A DNA stretch of 64,000 nucleotides from Sorangium cellulosum (GTDB lineage: Bacteria > Myxococcota_A > Polyangia > Polyangiales > Polyangiaceae). A program made the position numbers and the translations under genes. Below the pieces are notes generated by a model. It did not search any database and was not told the origin of the DNA. It saw nothing but the letters and a program-made list of their open reading frames with translations. Positions 45,199-54,403 of the stretch are shown here, piece by piece. The stretch spans positions 11,360,501-11,424,500 of the forward strand of contig NZ_CP012673.1 of assembly GCF_002950945.1 (NCBI RefSeq), written 5' to 3'. How positions within the stretch are numbered: position 1 is the first letter of the stretch; each line of letters starts with the position of its first letter.

Positions 45199-46016
45199 TG
45201 TGCGCAATCTGTGGTTGCTCGGACGATGTCCCGCACGGCGGGCACCTCGGCCACGAGCAGCACGCCCATGATCATCGGCATCCCCATCACCACCACGGCG
45301 AGCCGTCGTCTGGGCATGTGCACAAGCGCGCGCCGATCGAGCTCGAGCGCCCGCCGGCGCTGCACCGGCTGGAACAGCAGCTCCTCACCGCCAACGCGCG
45401 CCGCGCCGAGCGGAACCGCAGCTGGCTGGCCGACCGCAGCGTCATGGCGATCAACCTGCTGAGCTCGCCGGGATCCGGGAAGACGACCCTGCTCGAGCGC
45501 ACGATCCGCGACCTTGGCGGCGAGCTCCCGATCGTGGTCGTGGAGGGAGATCAGGCGACCGACCGAGACGCGCAGCGGATCCGGGCCGCCGGCGGCGCCG
45601 CGGTGCAGATCAACACCGGCGCCGGGTGCCACCTGGACGCGGTGATGGTCGAGCGGGCGCTCGCGGAGCTCTCGCCGGCGCCGCGCTCGCTGCTGTTCAT
45701 CGAAAACGTCGGCAACCTGGTGTGCCCGGCGCTGTTCGACCTGGGCGAGGACGCGAAGGTGGTGATCGCGTCGGTCACCGAGGGCGAGGACAAGCCGCTC
45801 AAGTACCCGCACATCTTCCGCGCGAGCCGCCTCGTGCTGCTCAACAAGATCGACCTCCTGCCGCACGTCGCGTTCGATCCGGCGCGCTTTCTGGAGCACG
45901 CGCGCATGGTCAACCCGCGGATCGAGGCGATCGCGGTCTCCGCGACCAGGGGCGATCACCTCGCGGCATGGTACGACTGGGTGCGGCGCCGGATCCGCGC
46001 AAGCCAGGTTGAATGA
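45198..46016 (+). CDS. hypB: Hydrogenase nickel-incorporation GTPase HypB
   Basis: A 272-residue GTPase. N-terminal Ni site CAICGCSDD, then a His-rich store (HLGHEQHAHDHRHPHHHH). G1 loop SSPGSGKTTLLE, then EGDQATDRDAQRI, INTGAGCHLDA, LFIENVGNLVCPALFDLGED and LNKIDLLPHV. It drives Ni insertion with HypA; the His cluster can store nickel. Its stop overlaps the sensor kinase start (ATGA), joining maturation and signalling genes in one unit. Confidence 0.95.
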   Translation: MCAICGCSDDVPHGGHLGHEQHAHDHRHPHHHHGEPSSGHVHKRAPIELERPPALHRLEQQLLTANARRAERNRSWLADRSVMAINLLSSPGSGKTTLLERTIRDLGGELPIVVVEGDQATDRDAQRIRAAGGAAVQINTGAGCHLDAVMVERALAELSPAPRSLLFIENVGNLVCPALFDLGEDAKVVIASVTEGEDKPLKYPHIFRASRLVLLNKIDLLPHVAFDPARFLEHARMVNPRIEAIAVSATRGDHLAAWYDWVRRRIRASQVE

Positions 46017-47527
46017 TGGGCCAGCAGCGACAGCTGAACGGCTCGCGGTCGGGAGCGCCGAGCTCGTGGGAGGAGCCGCGTACGCTCGAGGAGGCGATGG
46101 CGCGCCTGCAGCTGCTCGCCGCCGCCCCGATCCCGATCGCGGCCGCCTTTCAGCCGGTGCGCATCGCGCAGGAGCGGACGGCGGCGGGCGGCGACAGCGG
46201 GTACGGCGTCATCGCCGTCGATGATCGCGGCCTGATCTGCGCCTTCGACCAAGGCGCGGCGACGATGTTTCGATGCTCGGCCCAGGATATGCTCGGCGGG
46301 AGCATCCAAGCCGTGCTCGAGGATCCGCGTCGGCCCGGCCAGCCGCTCTGCCTGCGCACCGGGGAGCTCCAGGGGCGCCGCCCGGATCACAGCGTGTTCT
46401 CGGTGCGCGCCAGCGTGGGCGAGCTCAACCTGTTCGGCCGCTCGTGCACGATCCTCAGCTTGCTCGACACCTCGGGGCGTCGTGACTCGGAGGCGCAGCT
46501 GCGCGAGACGGAGGCCCGGTACCGGACGCTCATCGAGCAGATCCCGGCGGTGACCTTCTCCGCGTCCCTCAACGGCGGCGTCAGCAAGGTTTATGTGAGC
46601 CCGCAGGTCGAGGCGCTGCTCGGGTTCACGCAGCAGGAGTGGATCGCGAGCCCGGTCCTCTGGTTCAAGCAGCTGCACCCCGACGATCGTGATCTCTGGA
46701 ACGCCGAGTTCGCGCGCGGCTGCGCGACGGGCGGCCCATTCCGCGCGGAGTGCCGTTTTCTCTCCCGCGACGGCACCGTGGTGTGGGTGCACGGCGAGGC
46801 GCGCCTGGTGAAGGATGAGCTCGGTCGGCCGCTGTTCCTTCAGGGTATCGCCTTCGACATCACCGAGAGCAAGCGCGCCGAAGAGCTGGTCCGCGCCTCA
46901 TTGCAGGAGAAAGAAGGCCTTCTCAAGGAGATCCACCACCGGGTCAAGAACAACCTCCAGGTGACATCCAGCCTTCTCGAGCTGCAGTCCACGCGGATGT
47001 CGGACGATGCTGCCCGGCAGATGCTCCGCGACAGCCAGGACCGCATCCGGTCCATGGCGCTGGTCCACGAGATGCTTTATCAATCGCAGGATCTCGCGCG
47101 CGTTGACTTCGGGGATTACATCCCGCGGCTGGTCAGGTACCTCTTCCGTTCCTACAGCGTCAACCAGAGCTGCATCGCGTGCCGGACCGAGGTCGACGCG
47201 GTTTCGCTCGGCGTGGATACGGCGGTGCCATGCGGGCTCATCATCAACGAGCTGGTCTCCAATTCGCTCAAGCATGCGTTTCCGGGCAACCGCAAGGGCG
47301 AGCTCACCGTCACGATGAAGCGGTGCGCAGGCAGCGCCTACGAGCTGACGGTGGCTGACGACGGCGTCGGGCTGCCGCCCGGACTCGAGGCCGAGACGAC
47401 AGACACGCTCGGCCTCAGGATCGTGCGGACGTTGACGCAGCAGATCGAGGGTGCGCTGGAGATAAACACTATGCCTGGGCGGACCGAGTTCCGGATCACC
47501 TTTGAGCGTGGAGTCGAGGTGGGGTAA
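46013..47527 (+). CDS. PAS-domain sensor histidine kinase (HisKA_2 type)
   Basis: A 504-residue soluble kinase. A first PAS-like domain (~60-150; YGVIAVDDRGLICAFDQGAA) and a second PAS with PAC (~165-290; RYRTLIEQIPAVTFSASLNG, FRAECRFLSRDGTVVWVHGE) precede a HisKA_2 dimer-phosphorylation domain, EIHHRVKNNLQVTSSLLELQ with phospho-His309, and an HATPase (CGLIINELVSNSLKHAFPGN, VADDGVGLPPGLE). No membrane helix, so it senses an internal signal. It is coupled to hypB by four bases and precedes a hybrid kinase by two. This suggests control by redox or H2 status, as HoxJ/HupT do elsewhere, though no HupUV/HoxBC sensor hydrogenase is present. Confidence 0.88.
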   Translation: MMGQQRQLNGSRSGAPSSWEEPRTLEEAMARLQLLAAAPIPIAAAFQPVRIAQERTAAGGDSGYGVIAVDDRGLICAFDQGAATMFRCSAQDMLGGSIQAVLEDPRRPGQPLCLRTGELQGRRPDHSVFSVRASVGELNLFGRSCTILSLLDTSGRRDSEAQLRETEARYRTLIEQIPAVTFSASLNGGVSKVYVSPQVEALLGFTQQEWIASPVLWFKQLHPDDRDLWNAEFARGCATGGPFRAECRFLSRDGTVVWVHGEARLVKDELGRPLFLQGIAFDITESKRAEELVRASLQEKEGLLKEIHHRVKNNLQVTSSLLELQSTRMSDDAARQMLRDSQDRIRSMALVHEMLYQSQDLARVDFGDYIPRLVRYLFRSYSVNQSCIACRTEVDAVSLGVDTAVPCGLIINELVSNSLKHAFPGNRKGELTVTMKRCAGSAYELTVADDGVGLPPGLEAETTDTLGLRIVRTLTQQIEGALEINTMPGRTEFRITFERGVEVG

Positions 47528-47528
47528 A

Positions 47529-50006
47529 ATGAGCAAACGTATAGCGGCTGCGCCGACGTCGATCATGATCGTCGAGGACGAGAACCTCGTCGCCCTCGAT
47601 ATCGCAGAGGGGCTGCAGCGCCTCGGCTACCGGGTGGCGGGTATGGTGGGGACCGGCCGGGAAGCCGTCGCGATGGCTGAGAAGACCCGTCCCGATCTCA
47701 TCCTGATGGACATCAACCTGCGCGGTGACGTGTCGGGGATCGACGCGGCGCACGTGATCCGTGACCGGCTGCACACGCCCGTCATCTACGTGACCGCCTA
47801 CTCGGACGAGGTGACGCTTACCCAGGCCAAAGCGACTGAGCCGTTCGGTTACCTCATCAAGCCGATCGACAAGCGCGAGCTCCACGTGCTCATCGAGATG
47901 GCGCTGTACCGCCATCGGGTGGAACGTGCGCTTCGCCAGAGCGAAGAGCAGCTGAGCACGATCCTCTCGAACATCCGTGACGCCGTGCTCGCGACGGACG
48001 CCGACGGTCAGATCTCCTTCGCCAGCGCGATGACCGAGCAGCTGCTCGGGCGGGCGTCAGGGGGGCTCGTGGGCCGTCCGATCGACGATGTGCTGCAGTT
48101 CGTCAGCACCGACGGCAACGCGCCGGGCGCGCCTGAGCCGACCGACGTCCCCCCGGTGCGATGGCTCGTGGTCGCCGGCGGTAGCCGCGTCCCGGTCGAG
48201 CACACGATCTCCCCGCTGCGCGGCCCGTCCGGCGAGCGGACGGGCGACGTCCACGTCCTCAGGGACGTGAGCGCGAGGCTGCGCGCCGAGGAGGCGCAGC
48301 GGCGTTACATCGAGCAGGCGGCGGCGCGCAGCGCCGTCGAGCGCGAGCACGCGCGCTCCCGGTACCTCGCCCAGGTCGGCGAGATGCTCGGCGCCACGCT
48401 CGACCACAAGGAAGCGATGCAGGCGGTCGCGCGCCGGACCGCCGCCGAGGTCGCCCATCTCTGCCTCATCGAGACGGTGGACGAGGGGGGGCACCTGCGC
48501 TGCGCCGGCTTCGCACTGGACGCGGGTTTTCCGGTCGAGCGGGCTGACGCGCTGCGCCGGGCGGCCGAGGCCGCCAGCGAGAACCGACTTCCGCTCGACC
48601 TCCAGAGCCGGCCGCGCCTCGTGCGCGACGTCGCCGCCGCGACCGATCCGGCCGCCTGGGATCCGGCATACCGCGACCTGCTCTTGCGCGGCGGCCTGCA
48701 ATCGGCCATCTGTATGCCGTTCCAGGCCCGCGGCGCGTGGCTCGGCGCGATCACGGTGGCGCGACGCTCCGACGCGCCGCCCTACGAGGAGGAGGACGTC
48801 GCGCTCGTCGAGGAGCTCGCGCGCCGCTGCGCCGCGTCGACCGAGAACGCGACGCTGTTCCGCCTCGCGCGCGAGGCGGATCGTCGGAAGGATGCCTTCA
48901 TGGCGATGCTGGGCCACGAGCTGCGGAACCCGCTGGCGCCGATCCAGACCGCCCTCCAGCTCATGAGCCTGCGCGGCGACGTGGGCGGGGAGCGCGAGCG
49001 GCTGGTGATCGAGCGCCAGGTGAAGCACCTGGTGCGACTCGTCGACGACCTGCTCGACATCAATCGCGTCACGCAGGGCAAGATCCAGCTCAGCAAGCAA
49101 GACCTGAGGCTCGCCGAGGTCGTCGCGAAAGCGGTCGAGCTCGTGAGCCCGCTGCTCGAGCGGAACTCGCACAAGCTGACGATCAGCATCCCGCACACCG
49201 GCGTAAACGTCCATGGCGATCTCGTTCGCCTGGCGCAGGTGTTCGCCAACCTGCTGACGAACGCGGCGAAGTACACCGAACCTGGCGGCGACATCCGCGT
49301 TGCGGCGGAGTGCCGCGGCCCGAACGTCGTCGTCTCCGTGAAGGATGACGGGACCGGGATCGCGCCAGAGATGCTCTCTCGGATCTTCGAGCTGTTCATG
49401 CAGGGCGAGCGCACGCTCGATAGGGCGCAAGGAGGCCTGGGGCTCGGGCTGCCGCTCGCGCGCAGCCTGGTGGAGCTGCACGGCGGCACGATCACGGCGA
49501 ACAGCGCTGGGCCTGGGATGGGCAGTGAATTCATCGTCACGCTGCCGACGGCGCCTGGCGCCGAGCGCCCGATGCACGAGCGGGACGAGCACGCCGCCGC
49601 GCGCCAGCCTCCCCGTTCGGGCAAGCGGCTCCTCATCGTCGACGACAATCGCGACGCGGCCGACATGCTCGCCGGCGCGCTCCGAGCGCTCGGCCACGAG
49701 GTCGAGGTGGCGTACGACGGCCCGCACGCGCTCCAGGTCGCCGGGCGATTTCTGGCGCAGATTGCGGTGCTCGACATCGGGCTGCCCGTCATGGATGGGT
49801 ACGAGCTGGCGGAACGATTGAGGAGCTCGTGGGACATCCGGCTGATCGCCGTGACGGGTTATGGTCAGGAGAGCGACCACGCGCGGACCTCCGCCGCGGG
49901 ATTCGAGATGCATTTCGTCAAGCCCATCGACCTGCGGACGCTCGCGGCGGCGATCGAGGGCAGGCCCGCGGACGCAACAGACGCGCGCCGCTCGAGCGCT
50001 GACTAG
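47529..50006 (+). CDS. Hybrid histidine kinase: receiver-PAS-GAF-HisKA-HATPase-receiver
   Basis: An 825-residue soluble signalling protein. N-terminal receiver (SIMIVEDENLVALDIAEGLQ, phospho-Asp61 in LILMDINLRG), PAS (~140-235), GAF (~275-440, TLDHKEAMQAVARRTAAEVA), HisKA with His463 in FMAMLGHELRNPLAPIQTAL, HATPase (QVFANLLTNAAKYTEPGGDI, GGLGLGLPLARSLVELHGG), and C-terminal receiver (LLIVDDNRDAADML, Asp749 in VLDIGLPVMDGYE). The first receiver is well placed to accept phosphate from the preceding HisKA_2 kinase. No DNA-binding output domain, so another regulator must follow. Start at ATG 47529 (ggggtaaa before) is preferred over GTG 47502. Confidence 0.9.
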   Translation: MSKRIAAAPTSIMIVEDENLVALDIAEGLQRLGYRVAGMVGTGREAVAMAEKTRPDLILMDINLRGDVSGIDAAHVIRDRLHTPVIYVTAYSDEVTLTQAKATEPFGYLIKPIDKRELHVLIEMALYRHRVERALRQSEEQLSTILSNIRDAVLATDADGQISFASAMTEQLLGRASGGLVGRPIDDVLQFVSTDGNAPGAPEPTDVPPVRWLVVAGGSRVPVEHTISPLRGPSGERTGDVHVLRDVSARLRAEEAQRRYIEQAAARSAVEREHARSRYLAQVGEMLGATLDHKEAMQAVARRTAAEVAHLCLIETVDEGGHLRCAGFALDAGFPVERADALRRAAEAASENRLPLDLQSRPRLVRDVAAATDPAAWDPAYRDLLLRGGLQSAICMPFQARGAWLGAITVARRSDAPPYEEEDVALVEELARRCAASTENATLFRLAREADRRKDAFMAMLGHELRNPLAPIQTALQLMSLRGDVGGERERLVIERQVKHLVRLVDDLLDINRVTQGKIQLSKQDLRLAEVVAKAVELVSPLLERNSHKLTISIPHTGVNVHGDLVRLAQVFANLLTNAAKYTEPGGDIRVAAECRGPNVVVSVKDDGTGIAPEMLSRIFELFMQGERTLDRAQGGLGLGLPLARSLVELHGGTITANSAGPGMGSEFIVTLPTAPGAERPMHERDEHAAARQPPRSGKRLLIVDDNRDAADMLAGALRALGHEVEVAYDGPHALQVAGRFLAQIAVLDIGLPVMDGYELAERLRSSWDIRLIAVTGYGQESDHARTSAAGFEMHFVKPIDLRTLAAAIEGRPADATDARRSSAD

Positions 50007-50381
50007 CACGGCATCGCCCGAGTTGAGCTCTGCGGCAACCTCGACGGCGCGAGCACCGAGGGCTCGGACTGGCGCTCTTCCCGCGCGGTGGCGGCCTGCT
50101 CAGTCGAACGTGGTTCCACGCACCGTGGAGCGGCTGCGGGACGTGCTCGCCGCCCACCCGGGTCCGTCCGAGGTACAGCTCCGCGTCCGCGGTCCGGATG
50201 AAGACGACTGTCTACCGGCTGGCGTTCCGGGGTCGGCGTCGATCGCCAGTCCGCCGAGCCAGGGCCCGGCCGTGATCCCGACGTTGAAGGCCGAGATGTT
50301 GAAGGCAGCCGGCCAGGAGCGCGCGGCCGGCCCCTGCCGCAGCGAGGCGGGAGGGGCCGGCGCCGGCTCCGCGGGCGGGCC
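50007..50381. other. Intergenic region after the hydrogenase operon, with a possible DnaE remnant
   Basis: About 375 bases between the convergent hybrid kinase and metalloprotease genes. No clear terminator hairpin. It includes the fragment described at 50110-50220; the rest has no recognisable content. Confidence 0.5.
50110..50220 (+). pseudogene. Possible decayed C-terminal fragment of a DNA polymerase III alpha-like gene
   Basis: One frame reads VERLRDVLAAHPGPSEVQLR. After a one-base shift it continues KTTVYRLAFRG. This resembles the last ~40 residues of DnaE (LK..L..HPG.S.V.L.......T..RL). There is no start, stop or upstream homology. It may be chance, but the HPGPSEV core is suggestive. 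Confidence 0.3.
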
Positions 50382-52163
50382 TTACTGCCGCCGGAACTGC
50401 TGGTTCGTCCCGGTGTGGCAGGTGTACTGGATGAACCGGCCCCCGTCGGCGGTGCTGGCGCCCGAGACGTCCACGCACTTGCCGCTGTTGGCCGACCGCA
50501 GGGAGAAGACGCCGCCGCCGCGGTCGACGAGCTCCCATTGCTGGCTGGCGCTGCCGTTGCAATCCACCTGCGTGACGTTCGCGCTGTTGTCCCGGCTGGC
50601 CCCCGCCACGTCGAGGCACTTCCCGCTGTTCACGTTCTTCAAGAGCACCTTGTTGGTGCCGGTGATGCTCTCGATCTGCCACTGCTGGTCGTTCGCCCCG
50701 GTGCACGGCCACTGGGTCACGTTCGCGCCGCTTGTGACGCTCGCGCTGGCGATCCCCATGCACTTGCCGGAATGGAGGAACGTCAGGCGCTGGCCGGTGG
50801 GGGTGCCGGTCCCGGTGCCGGTGCCAGTCCCGGTCCCGGTGCCGGTGCCAGTTCCGGTCCCGGTGCCGGTGCCCGCGCCGGAGACCTTGACCTGCGCGCC
50901 CGTGGGCGACACCGAGAGCAGCGTCAGCGTCACGTCCGTCCCGAAGAGCTTGTGGGATGCGCCGACGGCGAGCGGCGCGTCCCTGAAGTCGCCGCCAGGG
51001 GCCATGTCGAGGAGGTGCGCCCGGCCGCTCTCCCGCGCCTGCGTGAAGAACGCATGGACGAGGAGGCCGCTGACGGAGCGATTGGTCGAGTTGACGACGT
51101 TCGTCGCCGCCGGCTGCCGGAACTCCACCTGGTACATGAGATCGTTCGTCCCCTTGACGCGGAGGAGCTGGGTCCCAGTGCTCGGCTCGGTCATCGGGGC
51201 GAGCGTGTAGGTCTGCTCGCCGCTCGCCGTCACGACCTGCGACGACGGGATCCACCCGAGGTTCACCTTGTAGTTGGCGTTGTAGTGCTGCCTCATGCCG
51301 TTGCCCATCGGATCGAACGGGTCGCCGTACTCGTCGATGGTGCAGCTGTCGCTCATGGTCACCGCCGTGCCCCCGCTGGTGCACTTGCGCGAGGAGGCGT
51401 GCCACAGGCCGAAGTTGTGGCCGAGCTCGTGCACCACGACCCCGGAATCGAGGCTGGCGAGCCAGGTCGCGCGGCCGGGCTGCTCGCCCATGCCAGCGTA
51501 CCCGCAGTTCATCTTCCCGAAGATCATGAAGTGCTGGTACTTGGTGAGGTCGAAGCCTGCGTTCCGCGCCGCGGTCTTCGCCTCGTTCTGCCACCGGCCG
51601 TAGTCATCACACTTGCCGAAGGTGAGGTTGAAAGGACCGGCGACGTCGTACTCGAGCGTCATCTGCCCGAACGAGGAGCCCGCCAGGTGCGTCGCCGCGC
51701 CAGCGAGCGAGTTCTTGACGTCCTGCTCCGTGCCGAGCATCTGGCCGCCGTCGAACTGCACGCGCAGCGCCAGGACACGTTTGGTCCCGGTCGTGACGAG
51801 CGCGCTCGTCAGCTCGCCGATGCCCTCGGCCGGCCGCATCACCTCCACGTCGATGCTGCCGTCGTCGTTCTCGACGCCGAACACGTCGACGGGCGAGCCG
51901 CTCGCCGTGCGCCAGTCGGTCTCCGGCTCGGCGCCGGGCGCCGCCAGATCCGAGATGGAGTCCAGGTTCAGGCGCACATAGGTCCCGTCGTCGCGCTCCA
52001 GCATGTACCGGGCCTCGCCGTTGGCGACAGCCACGGTCAGCCTCCCCGAGGCGGTGGGCTCCCGCCCCGCCTCGTCGCCAGCGTCGAAGCCGATACAGCC
52101 CGACGCGAACGAACACGCTGCAACGAGGAACGCGGTGGACAACTGTGTCTTGAAGCCCTTCAT
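50382..52163 (-). CDS. Secreted M11-like zinc metalloprotease with ricin-type lectin domain
   Basis: A 593-residue lipoprotein: leader STAFLVAACSFASGCIGF with lipobox ASGC. After a propeptide-like region comes the catalytic zinc site HELGHNFGLWH (245-255), with the gametolysin-like context and a later Met-turn candidate DPMGNGMRQHY. The domain ends about 440. A tether of about 11 Gly-Thr repeats follows, then a ricin B-type beta-trefoil with three QxW-like repeats (QQWQI, QQWEL, QQFRR) and the SGKCxxV/SGKCLDV motifs. The lectin should direct the protease to glycans, fitting prey or polymer degradation. AAGGAAGG precedes the ATG. Confidence 0.9.
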   Translation of the reverse strand: MKGFKTQLSTAFLVAACSFASGCIGFDAGDEAGREPTASGRLTVAVANGEARYMLERDDGTYVRLNLDSISDLAAPGAEPETDWRTASGSPVDVFGVENDDGSIDVEVMRPAEGIGELTSALVTTGTKRVLALRVQFDGGQMLGTEQDVKNSLAGAATHLAGSSFGQMTLEYDVAGPFNLTFGKCDDYGRWQNEAKTAARNAGFDLTKYQHFMIFGKMNCGYAGMGEQPGRATWLASLDSGVVVHELGHNFGLWHASSRKCTSGGTAVTMSDSCTIDEYGDPFDPMGNGMRQHYNANYKVNLGWIPSSQVVTASGEQTYTLAPMTEPSTGTQLLRVKGTNDLMYQVEFRQPAATNVVNSTNRSVSGLLVHAFFTQARESGRAHLLDMAPGGDFRDAPLAVGASHKLFGTDVTLTLLSVSPTGAQVKVSGAGTGTGTGTGTGTGTGTGTGTGTGTPTGQRLTFLHSGKCMGIASASVTSGANVTQWPCTGANDQQWQIESITGTNKVLLKNVNSGKCLDVAGASRDNSANVTQVDCNGSASQQWELVDRGGGVFSLRSANSGKCVDVSGASTADGGRFIQYTCHTGTNQQFRRQ

Positions 52164-52731
52164 GGTGCCTTCCTTTCGAGCTCGATCCGATACGCCCGCC
52201 CCCCCGGGGGAGGCCGCGACCCTCCGCCCCCCCGGGGCGTGATCGCGGCGCGACGGGCGCTGCCAAAGGAGAGGCCGCGAGCGCAGCAGCCTCTCTGCTG
52301 GTGGTGGAGATTGACAGCGTGACTGCCGCGTTGACGGGCGCGACGCTCGGCCTCGACCGTCGCGCCGCATCGCCATCCAGGCACCCTCACGACCAGCGTT
52401 TCGTCCACCCGGAAGTAGCAAGATCTCGACCACTGCTCGGCTGTGGTCGCCTCGCCTCTCTCAGCGAAAGAATCGTCCGAGGACGGTTGATAATCCAACC
52501 TGATGTGATGTTTGCGCGGTCCGCGTGGATCCTGTGAGATCCTGAATGGACTCGAAAAAACCACCCTGTCGAGGCCTCGCACGGCCTCACACCCGGTGTG
52601 CTCGGCCGGGCAGGCGCGCTGATCCGCGGCGCGCGGACTCGCCTCCTTCGACGGCGAGGTGAGATGGTGGTGGGCGACGAGGAGGGCTGTCGAGTGAGGG
52701 CCCCTCGGGGGATGTGGGCCCGCCTGCGGCG
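52164..52731. other. Intergenic region with small palindromes
   Basis: About 570 bases upstream of the metalloprotease and downstream of the dienelactone hydrolase-like gene. Two palindromes are visible, cgaggcctcg (52570-52579) and cacacc-c-ggtgtg (52588-52600), which could be regulator sites. No gene is supported. Confidence 0.5.
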
Positions 52732-53625
52732 TTATCCGCCCTTCAGCTTCGCGGCCAGGAACTTGCGCACACGCTCCCACGAGTCGGCCGCGGCCTTCGT
52801 GTCGTAGCGCTCGCCGGACGGGTTCGCGAAGGCGTGGTCGGCCTCGTACCGCAGCACCTCGTGCTCCACGCCGGCCTCGTGGAGCGCCTTGTCGAACTCA
52901 TTGACGACCTCGGGCGGAATGCCCTTGTCCTGATTGCCGAAGACGCCGAGCACCGGCGCCTTGATCGCCTTGAGCTTCGCAGGGTCGGTGACGAGCCGGC
53001 CGTAGTAGATGACCGCGGCGTCGAGCTCCGGCTCGTTCATGGCGAGCTTCAGCGACCAGGCGCCGCCGAAGCACCACCCGATCGAGCCGGTGCGCGGCGC
53101 CGCGACGCGCGCGTCCGTCGTGAGGAAGCGGTGGGCGGCGCGCACGGTCTCGATGCCCTTCGCCTCGTCGACCGCCTTCATCGCGGTCATCGCGTCGTCG
53201 GGCGTCGTCGCGACCTTGCCGCCGTACATGTCCACGGCGAGGGCGGCGTAGCCGTCCTCGGCGAGGCGGTCGGTCCAGTGCTTGATGTGCTCGTTCAGGC
53301 CCCACCACTCGTGGATGACCACGAGGCCCGGCAGCGGCGCCTTCGCGCCCGGCGGCAGGCTCAGGTACGCCTTCGTCCCGGCCACCTCGACCGTCTGCCC
53401 GCGCGCGGGCGGGGCCTTGTCCGATCGGAGCTGGTGGAGGGCCTTGAAGTCCTCCTCCGAGAGCAGGCCCGTCGGGCTGTCCGCGCCGTCAGCAGGCGCG
53501 GGCGCGGGCGCCGCGGCGGGGGGCGGCGCCTCGGCGGGGGGCGGCGGCGCGGCAGAGGAGCAGGCGGCCGAGAGGGCCAGGGCGAGGGAAGCCACCAGAC
53601 GGCGGTGGAGCGGGCGGAGCTTCAT
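52732..53625 (-). CDS. Dienelactone hydrolase-family lipoprotein
   Basis: A 297-residue protein: leader RRLVASLALALSAACSSA with lipobox SAAC, an Ala/Pro-rich tether, then an alpha/beta hydrolase of DLH type. Catalytic Cys185 in GSIGWCFGGAWS, Asp in VFGNQDKGIP and His in YEADHAFANP. Oxyanion and early blocks VVIHEWWGLNEHIKHWTDRL and ALAVDMYGG are typical. DLH enzymes open lactones; secreted versions are often of unknown substrate. Confidence 0.88.
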   Translation of the reverse strand: MKLRPLHRRLVASLALALSAACSSAAPPPPAEAPPPAAAPAPAPADGADSPTGLLSEEDFKALHQLRSDKAPPARGQTVEVAGTKAYLSLPPGAKAPLPGLVVIHEWWGLNEHIKHWTDRLAEDGYAALAVDMYGGKVATTPDDAMTAMKAVDEAKGIETVRAAHRFLTTDARVAAPRTGSIGWCFGGAWSLKLAMNEPELDAAVIYYGRLVTDPAKLKAIKAPVLGVFGNQDKGIPPEVVNEFDKALHEAGVEHEVLRYEADHAFANPSGERYDTKAAADSWERVRKFLAAKLKGG

Positions 53626-53769
53626 GGCGACGCACCCTACCAGCTCAGGACGCCGCGCCGGAAGCCTCGGGGGCGAGGTCCGGCCGGCGAGGTCCGGGGC
53701 GATCCCCCCGGGGAAAGCGGCGTGCGGGTCGACCCCCGGGGCCGGGTTCGAGGCCGAGCCCCGGCGAGA

Positions 53770-54177
53770 CTACGTCGCGACGCGCAGGCGCAGCTGGCTC
53801 GACACGAGGGCCCGCTGGACCGCGGTCGCCAGGGCCTCCGAGGGGAACGGCTTCGCCACGAAGGCATGCGCGCCGAGCCTGAAGGCGCGCTCGCGCTCGC
53901 GCGCCGAGGACATCGCGGAGACGATGATGAGCGCGACGTCCCGGTGGTGCCGGCTCTGCCGGATGAACCGGATGAGCTCCAGCCCGTCGATGTCCGGAAG
54001 GTTGATGTCGATGACCACGGCGTCGTAAGCGCTCCGGTGCATCACCCGGAGCGCCTCGAACCCGCTCGCCGTCTCGGCGACCTCCACCGCGCCCCCGAGC
54101 TGGGGCGCCCCGACGAGCGCGGTGCGCATGTGCGCTCGCATCGCCGCGGAGTCGTCGATAAGGAGGATGCGGGTCAT
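53770..54177 (-). CDS. Single-domain response regulator (CheY-like)
   Basis: A 135-residue receiver: acidic pair ILLIDDSAAMRAHMR, phospho-Asp in AVVIDINLPDIDG, Thr/Ser in LIIVSAMSS and Lys in HAFVAKPF. No output domain, so it works by protein contact or as a phosphate relay. No kinase gene is adjacent. ATG 54177 begins the fold; an upstream alternative start adds only a basic stretch. Confidence 0.92.
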   Translation of the reverse strand: MTRILLIDDSAAMRAHMRTALVGAPQLGGAVEVAETASGFEALRVMHRSAYDAVVIDINLPDIDGLELIRFIRQSRHHRDVALIIVSAMSSARERERAFRLGAHAFVAKPFPSEALATAVQRALVSSQLRLRVAT

Positions 54178-54403
54178 TCGGAGGTCCTGCCGTGACGGTC
54201 GAGCGGCCTTGTACAACAGAAACACCAAAATAAAAAGTAGGTGTCAGGATTCCGACACCTGCCCCCGCCGGTCGCAGCGTGGGCGCCGGGGGGGACCGAC
54301 CGGCGCGCCGCGAGGCCCCCGCGGCCCGCGGGCGCTCCGCCGGCTCGATGGCAGCCCTGGCGAGCCGGCGTCGGCCCTGCTAGGCGTTGACGCTCACGAT
54401 ACC

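Noticed and set aside
50810..50885. Short tandem repeat array
   Set aside because: It encodes the Gly-Thr tether of the metalloprotease-lectin; coding explanation is sufficient.
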